Positions 1 through 9,043 of a DNA stretch of 64,000 nucleotides are shown one piece after another. Numbering within the stretch: position 1 is the stretch's first letter; each line of letters starts with the position of its first letter. The position numbers and the translations under genes are program-made. Location of the stretch: positions 186,001 to 250,000 of the forward strand of contig JAHHHZ010000017.1 of the NCBI GenBank assembly GCA_019359095.1, given 5' to 3'. Under the pieces are notes generated by a model. The model was not told where the DNA came from. It worked only from the letters and a program-made list of their open reading frames with translations, and did not search any database. The DNA is from Pleurocapsa minor HA4230-MV1 (GTDB taxonomy: Bacteria; Cyanobacteriota; Cyanobacteriia; Cyanobacteriales; Xenococcaceae).

Positions 1-765
1 CAGGAATTAACACGATTAGAAAGTTTGATTAGTATCTGTGGATTAGCTCACGATATGGTGCAGATATTCGAGCCGACTCCACCTAATTTATCTCGCAAAA
101 GGCTGTCAGGCTCTAGTGAAACAGAAACAGCAAACAAACTGTTACGCTACATTCAAAATCTTAATCAGGCTGTGGCAACTGAAAAACTTGATGCTTCTTT
201 TCTGTTTAGCGATCGCGAACAACAAATTATTCGCGATGCCATCATTGCCACGATTTGCGTCCAAGATCCCCAAGGGAGTAAAGCGTCAGCTACTTTTTTT
301 GCCCACTCGATCTATCAACCCTATCTTTACGATTCTCACAGCAAGATCTCAATCGTCGGTAGTATCATTGCTCTAGCGGATTTAGGTGCTTTGGGGATGG
401 ATGGAGTCGAAGCATATATTCAGGATGGAATATTAGTCTTTCTCGAAGATAATCCTCATTTTCAAGAGCTAGTTTTACATTGTCATTACCCTAATTCTGC
501 ACAAGACTCAACTAAAGCCAAATTATTAACCATGAGTCGCTTTATCGTTGATTTGGCTTATGAAAGACAAGCCAGATTTGAGCAAGAGATTGCGGGATTT
601 ATGCCCCAGATGCGTCAGATTTTACGTAACCAAGTATTTATTTATCTAAATCAAGCAAGTATCGATCGGATTACGACTTTGGTACCAAATCAATCAAGCG
701 CTAGCTTTTCGCAGCTAATCAGTTTTTTTTGCTCTAATAAAATTCAAATCATCAATACTCAGTGA
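1..765 (+). CDS. Hypothetical protein, 5' end outside window
   Basis: The frame is open from the first base of the window, so the gene is cut by the left edge. A TTG at 25 could serve as a start, but nothing resembling a ribosome binding site precedes it and the frame continues upstream. The visible 254 residues are mostly helical, with a central stretch (IALADLGALGMDG, GILVFLEDNP) that recalls cyanobacterial HD-domain-like proteins, but I see no complete metal-binding HD motif set. Function unknown. It ends 23 bp before the converging 788-1162 gene. Confidence 0.7.
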   Translation, partial: QELTRLESLISICGLAHDMVQIFEPTPPNLSRKRLSGSSETETANKLLRYIQNLNQAVATEKLDASFLFSDREQQIIRDAIIATICVQDPQGSKASATFFAHSIYQPYLYDSHSKISIVGSIIALADLGALGMDGVEAYIQDGILVFLEDNPHFQELVLHCHYPNSAQDSTKAKLLTMSRFIVDLAYERQARFEQEIAGFMPQMRQILRNQVFIYLNQASIDRITTLVPNQSSASFSQLISFFCSNKIQIINTQ

Positions 766-787
766 ACCAAGTAAATTAATCATCTAT

Positions 788-1162
788 TTAGTTGATTACA
801 GAAGCTCCTACCTGAGAAGCTTGCCACAGCCTATATAGGGAATATTCAATTTCATGATTTAGCTCACAAACAAAGACTCCTTCTTCGCTATTTTTTGTTT
901 CAGCCAGCCAAGTACCGATTAAACTAACCTCTAGGTAATCTTCATCACAAGGAATTAACTCAATCGGCTGATTTTCTGCTAATTTAACTAAACTATGAAT
1001 TCCAGAATTAATTGACAGTACTATATTGGCAATGCTGGACTCTACATAAATACATACTCCAGCACGCACATTAACTAGAATTCGCTCTGCTTTCCAAACT
1101 TCAACAGCTTCTTCTAGATACTCCAAATTAATTCCGTCTTCTAAATATGTAATTTTCAACAT
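788..1162 (-). CDS. Conserved cyanobacterial hypothetical protein (alr0857-like)
   Basis: A 124-residue acidic soluble protein. The N-terminal pattern LEYLEEAVEVWKAERILVNV, followed by a predicted beta-rich half, matches from memory a family of small cyanobacterial proteins of unknown function typified by Nostoc alr0857. There is no signal peptide or membrane segment. It converges on the partial gene ending at 765. The start ATG is followed at once by a hydrophobic beta strand (MLKITYLEDG), which suits a true N-terminus. Function unknown. Confidence 0.7.
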   Translation of the reverse strand: MLKITYLEDGINLEYLEEAVEVWKAERILVNVRAGVCIYVESSIANIVLSINSGIHSLVKLAENQPIELIPCDEDYLEVSLIGTWLAETKNSEEGVFVCELNHEIEYSLYRLWQASQVGASVIN

Positions 1163-1707
1163 AATGATCTTCTGCTCTTCTAAGGTAAGGTTGTCCCTGC
1201 TCTAGATTCAGGTTTGGTCAATATTCATCTGATTGAACTAGTCCATAACTAACTGTTGACTATTTTTTGGGCTTTGGCGTTGATACAGATCACTCAACAA
1301 TTGTTCAGTTTGAGAAAATCACATCAAAAAAACCCACTGAGTATTTTCAATGCTGCGGGGTATATTAAGTTTTGTTAAAATAACCTGTTAATTTACTAGG
1401 TATATTCTGGGCTGTTTTGCCCCGCTATTCAGTTTTTGCAGTAATTCACGAGCAATTTTTAGAGCGTAATTCTTAGTTACAATTTTCTATACGTTATATT
1501 ATTAATAAGTATGCTGAGTTACTTTGTGTTTTAATCAAATAACTCTGCTCTTTGTTTCCCATCAACGCACAATTTTTGGAAACAATATATTAAATATTTT
1601 TAAAAAAGTGATGGAAACAACATTAAATTTGCCAACAAGGGTTTCCAAAACATACTTTTAATACTACAATTATAGCACCGTGTATGTCTAGTATCTAGAG
1701 GAAAAAA
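1163..1707. other. 545-bp AT-rich spacer with a long leader for the next gene
   Basis: No reading frame of note. The left part holds a short GGGC/GCCC hairpin near 1410-1425. The right 150 bp holds four GGAAAC-type boxes in both orientations, listed separately. The spacer lies between divergent genes, so it must contain promoters in both directions; I could not assign -35/-10 boxes with confidence. Confidence 0.5.
1554..1650 (+). promoter_or_regulatory. Cluster of GGAAAC/GTTTCC boxes, possible operator
   Basis: Four copies of a GGAAAC core lie within 97 bp: reverse at 1554-1560, forward at 1578-1583 and 1613-1618, reverse at 1641-1646. The second and fourth extend to TTTTGGAAAC and GTTTCCAAAA, a 10-bp inverted pair. 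They sit 58-154 bp before the start of a ribbon-helix-helix-like gene. Proteins of that fold often bind short repeated sites and repress their own genes, so an autoregulatory operator is plausible but is inference. Confidence 0.35.
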
Positions 1708-2043
1708 ATGCGAACCCTAACTCGCACATCGACAACTGAAATGGAAGTTACCAGTATTCGTTTAGAGCGTAGTCTCAAAGACAAGCTCAAAGAACTTTCG
1801 GGTAATCAAGGTTATCAGGCTTTAATCAGAGATATTTTGTGGAACTATGTCCACCAAAAATCTGGCGACTATCGCCCTCAATTTGCTCGCTCTGATATTC
1901 GTGCCACAGTTGAAGCTACAGCTCGTAAAGATGAAAGCTGCGCTCTAACTGGGAAGCTAATTCAAGAAGACGAACCCATGTTATTGGGATTTACAATCTA
2001 CGGTGATTTGGTTCCTCTGAGCGTCAGTAGCGTAGCCGAATAA
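1708..2043 (+). CDS. Ribbon-helix-helix-like small protein
   Basis: A 111-residue protein. Residues about 12-50 (VTSIRLERSLKDKLKEL..., then NQGYQALIRDILWNYV) have the strand-helix-helix pattern of the CopG/MetJ DNA-binding fold. The C-terminal half (CALTGKLIQEDEPMLLGFTIYGDLVPLSV) looks like a small beta domain and matches from memory a cyanobacteria-specific family. The ATG follows the purine-rich AGAGG at a normal distance. It is monocistronic with a long leader carrying repeated boxes. Likely a transcriptional regulator; targets unknown. Confidence 0.7.
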   Translation: MRTLTRTSTTEMEVTSIRLERSLKDKLKELSGNQGYQALIRDILWNYVHQKSGDYRPQFARSDIRATVEATARKDESCALTGKLIQEDEPMLLGFTIYGDLVPLSVSSVAE

Positions 2044-2336
2044 TATGTTTTCGGGGATCTAGTCAGCTAAATGCTACTTCAACTATAGTTTTTACCATTT
2101 GGCTTACTAATTTCCCCGTTTAATCATTGCTAAGATCTCGACATAAATTTTTAATTCATAACCTGAACAATATTATTGAGTCAAGGTTATTATTTTCCTT
2201 AAATCTAAACAAAGAATCTAAAATATAGAGAAGTGATTAATTTTAGTGCTATGGAAAATCCTGAGAGAGCTACAGTTGCTAAGGATCTTCATGACTAAAT
2301 AATTGATTTTAGATCTTATAGGAGTTATTTAAAAAG

Positions 2337-2693
2337 ATGACAGAATCCACTAAAACAGTAGAAAGAGGAATTCAATTAACCCCAACCGCTTTTAAGCACA
2401 TTAAGATGCTGCAAGAACAGCAGGGAAAAGAACTTTGTCTTCGTGTAGGGGTTCGTCAAGGGGGTTGCTCAGGCATGTCCTACATGATGGATTTTGAAGA
2501 ACCCGATCAGCTTAAGGATAGCGATGAAGTATTTGATTACGATGGGTTTCAGATTGTCTGTGACCCTAAAAGCTTATTATATCTTTATGGTTTAGTCTTA
2601 GACTATAGCAACGCTATGATTGGTGGAGGTTTTGAGTTTACCAACCCAAATGCTGCTCAAACCTGTGGGTGTGGAAAGTCTTTCGGTGTATAG
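2337..2693 (+). CDS. iscA: A-type iron-sulfur carrier protein (IscA/SufA family)
   Basis: A 118-residue A-type carrier that accepts Fe-S clusters from the SUF scaffold and passes them to apo-proteins. The three ligand cysteines of the family are visible: one in [11 protein letters not shown] (about residue 43) and two in the C-terminal TCGCGKSF. Length and sequence closely recall Synechocystis Slr1417. An AGGAG box lies 10 bp before the ATG. It stands alone; a strong palindromic terminator follows. Confidence 0.93.
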   Translation: MTESTKTVERGIQLTPTAFKHIKMLQEQQGKELCLRVGVRQGGCSGMSYMMDFEEPDQLKDSDEVFDYDGFQIVCDPKSLLYLYGLVLDYSNAMIGGGFEFTNPNAAQTCGCGKSFGV

Positions 2694-2762
2694 ATACAGA
2701 TTACAAGGCTTAGTTAAACAATAGACAGTACGGTAAAAATAGTCAGATCGACACTTTTTGTT

Positions 2763-2792
2763 AGCAGGTTAATTATAATTAACCTGCTTTTT
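2763..2792 (+). terminator. Perfect 26-bp palindrome plus T-run after iscA
   Basis: Bases 2763-2788 form a perfect palindrome whose arms read AGCAGGTTAATTA, followed by TTTT. This is a textbook intrinsic terminator about 70 bp after the iscA stop codon. Confidence 0.85.
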
Positions 2793-2898
2793 GCTGTTCT
2801 GAAAGTAAATCAAAATTAGAGACAGTAATTAAGGCAGAAACTCAATTTTTTGTCAGCAGTCAAAGCGATCGCTATGGAACAAGTCAAGACAGCTACTG

Positions 2899-3168
2899 CT
2901 ATGTAAAGGCGACATCGGAATTGTCGTTTAATTGCTCAAAAATAGTCAATTCCCGTGGTTGACAGCGTTTGATCTCAGCCTTGATATCTTCGGCGTTTTC
3001 AGTCTCTAAATCTTCAATAAAACCTGGTAGAGCTAACTTAGCTCCTTTATAAGTTAAAAAAGGGCCAAAGTAATAAACGCAGCTGGGTTTAGCTGTTGTA
3101 ACTTCTATCCAATATTGTTGAACAATATTCTTGAGCAACTTGGTTAAAATTTTTTTTATGGTAATCAT
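2899..3168 (-). CDS. DUF1816 domain protein
   Basis: An 89-residue cyanobacterial protein. The pattern YWIEVTTAKPSCVYYFGPF, then GFIEDLETENAEDI and CQPRELTIF, is the DUF1816 signature. The family is confined to cyanobacteria and sometimes sits near phycobilisome genes, but its role is not known. It reads left, with no partner in the same direction nearby. The start MITIKK is preceded by a weak purine stretch only. Confidence 0.85.
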   Translation of the reverse strand: MITIKKILTKLLKNIVQQYWIEVTTAKPSCVYYFGPFLTYKGAKLALPGFIEDLETENAEDIKAEIKRCQPRELTIFEQLNDNSDVAFT

Positions 3169-3500
3169 GATGGCACAAATTTAGTGTGACTAGAAGATGG
3201 CAATCTACAGAGATATATAAAACATACTTAATTAATAATTAGTAATCTGTTCACGGGAAACGATCGAGCTATCTTTGACTCTCAATGTTCCAAGTCACCA
3301 ATATTAATAATCCACTTATTCTGCTGGTATAGTCAGATACTTTAAATAATTGAAGACTCGCAAGAAAACAAAAAATATCAGACTTTAAAGCGATCGCTGG
3401 TGATCAAAAAAACAAAAAACCGATGGGTAGCAGGAAAGAGATGAAAATAACAGAAAACAATTTTTCTGGCGCTTACCTTGGCTCAAATAACCAAACACTT
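3169..3500. other. 332-bp spacer without recognised features
   Basis: AT-rich spacer between two leftward genes. It contains one HIP1 octamer near 3391 and A-rich runs. No reading frame, repeat or convincing terminator was seen. Confidence 0.5.
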
Positions 3501-4178
3501 TTATTTAACTAGCTCTACATATGTATTTAAGCCAATCTGTTCCTCGCGAGTTTCTAATCCAGCCAAGACTGGATAATTGGATACGCCATATTTTTGAAAA
3601 TTGACTTCACTAAATCCAATATGTTTAGCAACCGTGGTTAATTCTTCTCTGGAGTAAAAATGCATATGTCCCCAGGCGGTATAGGCTTCTTCTTTGGCTA
3701 TTATTACTGTTTCATAATCGACAGTTGAATAATGTTTTTGCAAGACTCCTTCTAAACCAGGAAAAGCTAAACGCAATACACCACCTTTTTTGAAGGTGCG
3801 GAAACATTCACTGAGAAAAATAATTGAATCTACCTGTTGCAGATGTTCCAGAAAATCTTCGGCAAAGCCAAATTCAAAGTGATCATCAGGGAAAGGGTGC
3901 TTAGAAGTGAGATCTACTGAATAATAGATTGTCTTATCTGGCAGAATAAATGAATTTTTGCGATGAAAATCTACGTTTAACCAATCTTGAAGATATTTAC
4001 CACCACAAGCATAGTTAATTTGCTTAATTCCTCGATCATCAAGCAGTTTAATTTTTTTAGTTTTGCCAATAAATTTCTGGCTTTTAAAACTGCTATAGTT
4101 TTGACCGAATTCATAATCTTTAACTAAAGGTAATTTATCCAGTAACTTAAATAACAGGAATGATTTAGTTTTAATCAT
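3501..4178 (-). CDS. Class I SAM-dependent methyltransferase
   Basis: 225 residues. The N-terminal part of the fold shows INYACGGKYLQDWLNVDF (variant SAM-binding motif I at about 55-72), then PFPDDHFEFGFAEDFLEHL and the motif FRTFKKGGVLRLAFPG typical of predicted small-molecule methyltransferases in polysaccharide clusters. A basic N-terminal extension of about 50 residues precedes the fold. It is divergent from a GT2 gene, which suggests methylation of a surface glycan; the substrate is inferred from context only. Confidence 0.8.
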   Translation of the reverse strand: MIKTKSFLLFKLLDKLPLVKDYEFGQNYSSFKSQKFIGKTKKIKLLDDRGIKQINYACGGKYLQDWLNVDFHRKNSFILPDKTIYYSVDLTSKHPFPDDHFEFGFAEDFLEHLQQVDSIIFLSECFRTFKKGGVLRLAFPGLEGVLQKHYSTVDYETVIIAKEEAYTAWGHMHFYSREELTTVAKHIGFSEVNFQKYGVSNYPVLAGLETREEQIGLNTYVELVK

Positions 4179-4606
4179 GTTTGATTATTTCTCCAGACCA
4201 AAGTTTGATTAATATACTATCATCAACTGAGTTGTGTGACCGATCGCAAATTAAGTAAGTAATTATTTAATTTAGTCTAAATCCACTTGGTTTGTACCTC
4301 TAGTTGATTTATCTAGTTAATTTATGCTGCAATGTAGCCTAGATAACAATTAGTCAAGGATACTTATTGAAGTAAGAAATTTATTTCTACCTAGCATCAA
4401 TCAAAATTATGATCGACTTTAAGAATACTGAATCTCAAAACTCTTTTAGCTGCTCAACTAATCAAAAGAGGCAATTATTTTTGGCAGAATCTAACTGCAT
4501 CACACTAATGTAATAAAGCGTAGGTGTATTGATAGAATAATAAATCGTTAGCAAATTTTGAAACAACCCAAAAAAAACAATTTAGTCTATCTTCCGAGCA
4601 AAAACC
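4179..4606. other. 428-bp divergent promoter region
   Basis: Spacer between the leftward methyltransferase and the rightward glycosyltransferase operon, so it carries promoters for both. It is AT-rich, with a short CGATCG palindrome near 4241. No ORF of note and no repeats recognised. Confidence 0.5.
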
Positions 4607-5518
4607 ATGAGCAATATGATTGAATCAGGCTGTGAACCAAGAATAGCAGTTATTATGACCTGCCACAATCGGCACGACACAACTATTGCTTGTTTACAAT
4701 TTCTCGAACAACAAGTTGACCATACAGTATATCTAGTTGATGACGGCAGTTCTGACGGTACTTCCAAAACAGTTAGTCAAGACTATCCAGCAGTAAAGCT
4801 ATTTCAGGGGGATGGCAATCTTTATTGGGCTGGAGGTATGCGCAGAGCATTTGGGGAGGCTTTAAAAGGCAATTATGATTACTATATGTGGTTGAACGAT
4901 GACACGATGCTCAACTCTGGGGCTTTGAGAAAGTTATTGGCTATTCACCATGATTTAATTGAACAGGGTAACTCCGAGGCGATTGTTGTCGGCTCAACCC
5001 AAGATCCTGTTACAGGTAAACCTACCTATGGTGGAGCTATGAAGTCAAAGCGTTGGTATTCCAACAAACTTGAGTTTTTAAAGCCCAGTGACGAGCTTCA
5101 AGAGTGTGACACAATGTATGGTAACTGTGTTTTAATTCCTCGTGCTGTAGCGCAAAAAGTTGGCAATATCGATGAGGCATTTGTCCATTCACTAGGGGAC
5201 ATCGATTATGGTTTGAGGGCGCGTCAGTTAGGCTGTTCGATTTGGGCAGCCCCAGGATTTATTGGGACATGCTCTCAAAATGCAGTGACAGGAAGCTGGA
5301 TCGATCCGCAGCTTTCGATTCCCCAGCGACTTAAAAACGTGGTTCAGGTTAAAAACTTTCCGATTTCACCCTGGACAGCCTTCACGAAGAGACATTCGGG
5401 TTTCTTTTGGTTTTTTTTCTGGTGTTTACCCTACATTAGAGCAATTATTGGCTACAAAGACCTAGATGATTCACCCTCGTTCGCAGCAGATGTCATTCCC
5501 GATGAGCTACCTAAATGA
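4607..5518 (+). CDS. Family 2 glycosyltransferase
   Basis: 303 residues with a GT-A fold: nucleotide-binding VDDGSSDGT at 44-52, the metal-site motif LNDDT at 96-100, and GDIDYGLRARQLG (197-209) in the position of the catalytic-base loop. A hydrophobic stretch at about 262-280 (FFWFFFWCLPYIRAIIG) suggests membrane attachment. It resembles rhamnosyl-/galactofuranosyl-type GT2 enzymes of polysaccharide assembly. Its stop overlaps the next start (ATGA), so the two are translationally coupled. Confidence 0.9.
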   Translation: MSNMIESGCEPRIAVIMTCHNRHDTTIACLQFLEQQVDHTVYLVDDGSSDGTSKTVSQDYPAVKLFQGDGNLYWAGGMRRAFGEALKGNYDYYMWLNDDTMLNSGALRKLLAIHHDLIEQGNSEAIVVGSTQDPVTGKPTYGGAMKSKRWYSNKLEFLKPSDELQECDTMYGNCVLIPRAVAQKVGNIDEAFVHSLGDIDYGLRARQLGCSIWAAPGFIGTCSQNAVTGSWIDPQLSIPQRLKNVVQVKNFPISPWTAFTKRHSGFFWFFFWCLPYIRAIIGYKDLDDSPSFAADVIPDELPK

Positions 5519-6939
5519 ATTGGAATAAGATTAAATGGCGATCGCTTCTGGCAATGGCAATGTTAGCCTTGGCACTAGCTATAGTTGGCATACCAACCTT
5601 AGCTGTAGATCAAAAAATTACTGTTAACGTCGAGCAAGTAGTTGCCGATATTGACTATAATCTAGGAATAGGTTTAAATTTTGTCAGCGATCGCCCTAAC
5701 ATCAGTCAGCCGTTACAAGACATTCAGGCAGGAACACTACGTTACGCCACCAATGAGTATTTTTTGTTCGATCCCCAAAAGCCAAATAATCCTCAAGTAG
5801 CAATTCAAGATCCGAGTATTTGGCAGGTAAAGAGCTTTTCTAAGCCAGATGGGACTTGGTGGAGTCAACTCAATTTCGATCAGTTTATGGAAATCTGCCA
5901 AGCAACCAAAGCAGAACCCTTTATTGTAGTTGGTATAGATGCGATCGCTTATCAGGGAGATGCCCCCCATGTCAGCCCCGAAGCAGTAGTTAGCGCAGCA
6001 GTCGACTGGGTTAAATATGCCAATTTAACTAAGGGATATCAGATTAAATATTGGGAGATCGGCAATGAAAGCAACATCCAGCATCACGAACAGGTTAACT
6101 GGACTCCCGAACAGTACGGTCAAACGGTGGTGCAGTTGGCTCAAGCAATGAAGGCAGTCGATCCGAGTATTAAGGTTGGTGCTAACGGTATGAGAATTAA
6201 GCAGAATGATGATTGGTGGAGTCGAGTTATGCCGATTGTTAAAGATCAGATCGATTTTTTGGTCACCCATCAATATTCTTGGCAAGCAGATTATCCAAGC
6301 TGGAGAGACTCGACTGATAAATATGACTACAATCTTCAGGATGCAGTTAAAGCGATCGCCACTTATCGACCAGAATTAAAGCTCAACGTTACAGAAATTA
6401 GCTCATTTAATCCTAATGTTGCTCATACCAACAATACTTGGAAAATGCTCCACAACTTTGAAATGCTGGGAGAAGCTTTAAGTATCGATCGAGTAGACTA
6501 TACTCACTTTTGGACATCCAGATGGCTAGAGCCAGATCCTTTAACAGAAGATACCAGCGCCTTTAAGACTGATTATCAGCTAACGCCAATGGGCTATGCC
6601 CTAAAGGTTTGGAATCAGTTTCTCAAACCAAAAATGGTTGATGCTACCACAACGGGAACAGTAAGTAGTTGGGCAAGTTACGATCCTGGCGATCGCTCTT
6701 TGAGTATCTTGCTGCTTAATAAGCTGCAAACTCAGCAAAATGTTATTGTTACTCTCAACAACTACAGACCAAAAAGTAACTTTCTCAAACCTTGGGTACT
6801 CCAGGGGGCAACACCCGAATCAACCAATGTTACCTGGAACAGATCGGGTTCGGCTTTTGCCTGGGGTGACAAAATCCAGCTCAAATTAGAGCCATTATCG
6901 GTAACAGCGATCGCGATAGATAGTAGTAAAGTTGACTAA
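5515..6939 (+). CDS. Secreted clan-A-like glycoside hydrolase
   Basis: 474 residues. A signal peptide or anchor is visible (basic start, hydrophobic core at 10-29, LAVDQ). The (beta/alpha)8 hydrolase features are KYWEIGNES at 178-186, with E185 as likely acid/base, and LNVTEIS at 290-296, with E294 as likely nucleophile. A beta-sandwich C-terminal domain follows (about 380-474). The layout recalls GH39/GH51 arabinofuranosidase or xylosidase-like enzymes; the exact family is uncertain. Coupling to a GT2 gene suggests trimming or release of an exopolysaccharide. Confidence 0.8.
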   Translation: MNWNKIKWRSLLAMAMLALALAIVGIPTLAVDQKITVNVEQVVADIDYNLGIGLNFVSDRPNISQPLQDIQAGTLRYATNEYFLFDPQKPNNPQVAIQDPSIWQVKSFSKPDGTWWSQLNFDQFMEICQATKAEPFIVVGIDAIAYQGDAPHVSPEAVVSAAVDWVKYANLTKGYQIKYWEIGNESNIQHHEQVNWTPEQYGQTVVQLAQAMKAVDPSIKVGANGMRIKQNDDWWSRVMPIVKDQIDFLVTHQYSWQADYPSWRDSTDKYDYNLQDAVKAIATYRPELKLNVTEISSFNPNVAHTNNTWKMLHNFEMLGEALSIDRVDYTHFWTSRWLEPDPLTEDTSAFKTDYQLTPMGYALKVWNQFLKPKMVDATTTGTVSSWASYDPGDRSLSILLLNKLQTQQNVIVTLNNYRPKSNFLKPWVLQGATPESTNVTWNRSGSAFAWGDKIQLKLEPLSVTAIAIDSSKVD

Positions 6940-6968
6940 GGTGTAATTTTTGGTAATTTTTTTTCATC

Positions 6969-7163
6969 AGACCTCTTGCATGAATAGCAGATTAATTCTT
7001 CTTACGAAGTTTGCTCAACGGGGGAAACCCCCGCGACGCGAAGCTAGTCCTTTAGGGCAACGCAACTTCGCGCTTTTTCCCTTTTCCACCAAACTATGCG
7101 GTGCAAGCTTTTCCCCTTTTCCCTCTTGGGAAGCTGGTTCATTATGATTTGTGCAAGAAGTCT
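6969..7163. mobile_element. MITE-like element of 195 bp
   Basis: The ends are imperfect 17-bp inverted repeats: AGACCTCTTGCATGAAT at 6969-6985 and the reverse complement of AGACTTCTTGCACAAAT at 7147-7163 (14 of 17 match). The interior is rich in short palindromes, such as CGGGGG/CCCCCG near 7019-7034 and repeated GCGAAG/CTTCGCG, unlike the neighbouring coding DNA. No clear target duplication was found. The apparent frame at 6950-7147 is inside this repeat and is not a gene. Confidence 0.55.
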
Positions 7164-7187
7164 ATTAGCTAGCTCAGGAATATTTCA

Positions 7188-8378
7188 GTGAAAAAACTCG
7201 GTTTTATAGCTGGCGCGCCCAGAATATCCACTAATCCCAATGCCGAAATGTCTGGGCCACGTTCCCGCGTATTAGGTTTGATTCAAGGCTTTGAGTCCCA
7301 AGGGTGGTCAGTTGAAACTTTTATCGTTGGCGATCGCTCTCCCCAAAAATGGTCGGCAAAGGGATCGGGGGCGGCAATTAGTCGAGGATTTATGCGTACT
7401 CTGGCGATCGATCTGGTGCGTCTTGGTTTAGGAGTTTACAATAGCTGGCGTAGCTGGCGCGAGATTGGTAGCAAAGTCGATTGGGTATTTGAATATGCAG
7501 CGACTCTTCAATGTCTAGGCTGGATTTTTCAGCGTCATGGTGTTCTGTGGATTTTACAGGTAGAAGCACTACTTTATTACGAAGCAAAAGCCGAGCGCAA
7601 AGCTTTAATACTTGACGGTATTGCCAAAAAATTAGAATTATGGTCTTATCGCCAATGTGATGTAATTGCCTGCGTTAGCGCTACTTTAAAAGAAATTTTA
7701 GTGACAGAAATCGGCATCGATTCTCATAAGATAGTTCTTGTTCCCAATGGCGTAGATATTCAATTTCTCGACCCACAGCTACATCAACCAAAGAGAGTAT
7801 TTCCTGGCTTTACCATTGGTTTTGTCGGTAGTTTGTATAGCTGGGCAGGATTAGGTCTACTGCTAGAGGCGATCGCCGAACTAAAAACTACAGGCTATGA
7901 TTTATCCTTAATCGTGGTTGGCGATGGGGAAATGAAGTCAACTTGGTCAGCACAAGCACAAGCTTTAGGTTTAGCGCAGCAGGTAGAGTTTGTTGGTCGA
8001 GTACCCTGGCAAGATGTACCCCAATACATAGCAGGTTGTGATGTCGGTTACTCAGGACAAATTCAGCTACAGATGGGCAAAATGTACTTGTCGCCAATGA
8101 AGCTCTATGAATATATGTCGATGGCTAAACCAGTTGTAGCATCTGCATTTGAAGATGCCACTAGATTAGTGACTGAAGGAGAAACAGGTTTTTTATTTGA
8201 GCCAGGAGATAAACAGACCCTCAAACAAGCTTTGATAGCAGCTTATGCAGCCCAAGATCGTCTCTCGTTAATGGGGCAACAAGCACGCAGACAAATAGAG
8301 AATGAACACAGTTGGGCTAATCGAGTCGAGTATTTACTAAAAGAAACAGAGGCTATTGTAAAGCGATCGCCTGTATAG
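7188..8378 (+). CDS. Family 4 glycosyltransferase
   Basis: 396 residues, GT-B fold. The C-terminal nucleotide-sugar domain shows FVGSLYSWAGLGLLLEAIAEL, VGDGEM and SPMKLYEYMSMAKPVVAS, with the conserved acidic E of the GT4 EX7E region. The N-terminal acceptor domain has the substrate-loop pattern GPRSRVLGLIQGFESQGW. The start is GTG at 7188, supported by AGGA 8 bp upstream. It probably belongs to the same surface-glycan pathway as the GT2, but a MITE-like element separates them, so it may have its own promoter. Confidence 0.88.
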   Translation: MKKLGFIAGAPRISTNPNAEMSGPRSRVLGLIQGFESQGWSVETFIVGDRSPQKWSAKGSGAAISRGFMRTLAIDLVRLGLGVYNSWRSWREIGSKVDWVFEYAATLQCLGWIFQRHGVLWILQVEALLYYEAKAERKALILDGIAKKLELWSYRQCDVIACVSATLKEILVTEIGIDSHKIVLVPNGVDIQFLDPQLHQPKRVFPGFTIGFVGSLYSWAGLGLLLEAIAELKTTGYDLSLIVVGDGEMKSTWSAQAQALGLAQQVEFVGRVPWQDVPQYIAGCDVGYSGQIQLQMGKMYLSPMKLYEYMSMAKPVVASAFEDATRLVTEGETGFLFEPGDKQTLKQALIAAYAAQDRLSLMGQQARRQIENEHSWANRVEYLLKETEAIVKRSPV

Positions 8379-8410
8379 CAAAACTATAGGATTCAATCAA
8401 GATCTCAAGT

Positions 8411-9043
8411 TTATTGTTTATTAATCCAGTTTAACTTGACAAAATAGCTTACTTTTCCAGATTTATCCCTGATTTGCGTAATTTTCTGAAGTTTAAGATT
8501 AAAAGGGATGGCAGTGGTGATATATTTTTGGACATAGATACCGAGATCGGGAGCAAGATAGTTAGCCGTGATGGCAGCTAATCCCATGCCCATTATTTGA
8601 TGAAAAGGCGATCGCGGTAAAGCAAAATGTGCCGTAACTGCCATGCCTGCAGTAAGCATCGCTGCCACAGATGAATTTGTCCCACAACGAGGATGCAGTG
8701 CCAGATTCCATTCTCCCTGTTGTAAACGAATCAAGGCTAAATTAACGGCTCTTCTTAATTTCAGGGGGTTGATTTCACCATAGAGATAAAATCCTTTTTC
8801 TGTAGACAACCCACCAATAGTCTCATTGTCGGCAGAGAGATAGCTAGTTGATAATTTGGTCTTTTTCGAGTTGACGGCATCGCCCAACATCCAAACTGTC
8901 GCGTGTTCAAGAGCGTGTACCTGACGAATTACTAAAAACTCTTTTAAGCCAGGAATAAAACCAAACTGTTCTAGTAACTCTGTATCTTGATTAGGATGGA
9001 AGTAACAATCTAATCCTGAGTTGTGGAAGATGGCATCCTGCAT
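8411..9043 (-). CDS. DUF6391-like conserved protein
   Basis: 210 residues. The central section RQVHALEHATVWML, ...FYLYGEI..., and ALHPRCGTN matches from memory a cyanobacterial family annotated DUF6391. His-rich HALEHA and HPRCGTN could bind a metal, but this is not established. A mildly hydrophobic segment (VAAMLTAGMAVTAHFAL, about 128-145) may be membrane-associated. It converges on the GT4 gene. Function unknown. Confidence 0.75.
   Translation of the reverse strand: MQDAIFHNSGLDCYFHPNQDTELLEQFGFIPGLKEFLVIRQVHALEHATVWMLGDAVNSKKTKLSTSYLSADNETIGGLSTEKGFYLYGEINPLKLRRAVNLALIRLQQGEWNLALHPRCGTNSSVAAMLTAGMAVTAHFALPRSPFHQIMGMGLAAITANYLAPDLGIYVQKYITTAIPFNLKLQKITQIRDKSGKVSYFVKLNWINKQ

Noticed and set aside
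2251-2298. A 15-residue leader peptide before iscA (MENPERATVAKDLHD)
   Set aside because: It is short, has no recognised regulatory role and no ribosome binding site; chance is the simpler reading.
6950-7147. A 65-codon rightward frame
   Set aside because: It lies inside the MITE-like repeat, has low-complexity Arg/Pro composition and no ribosome binding site.
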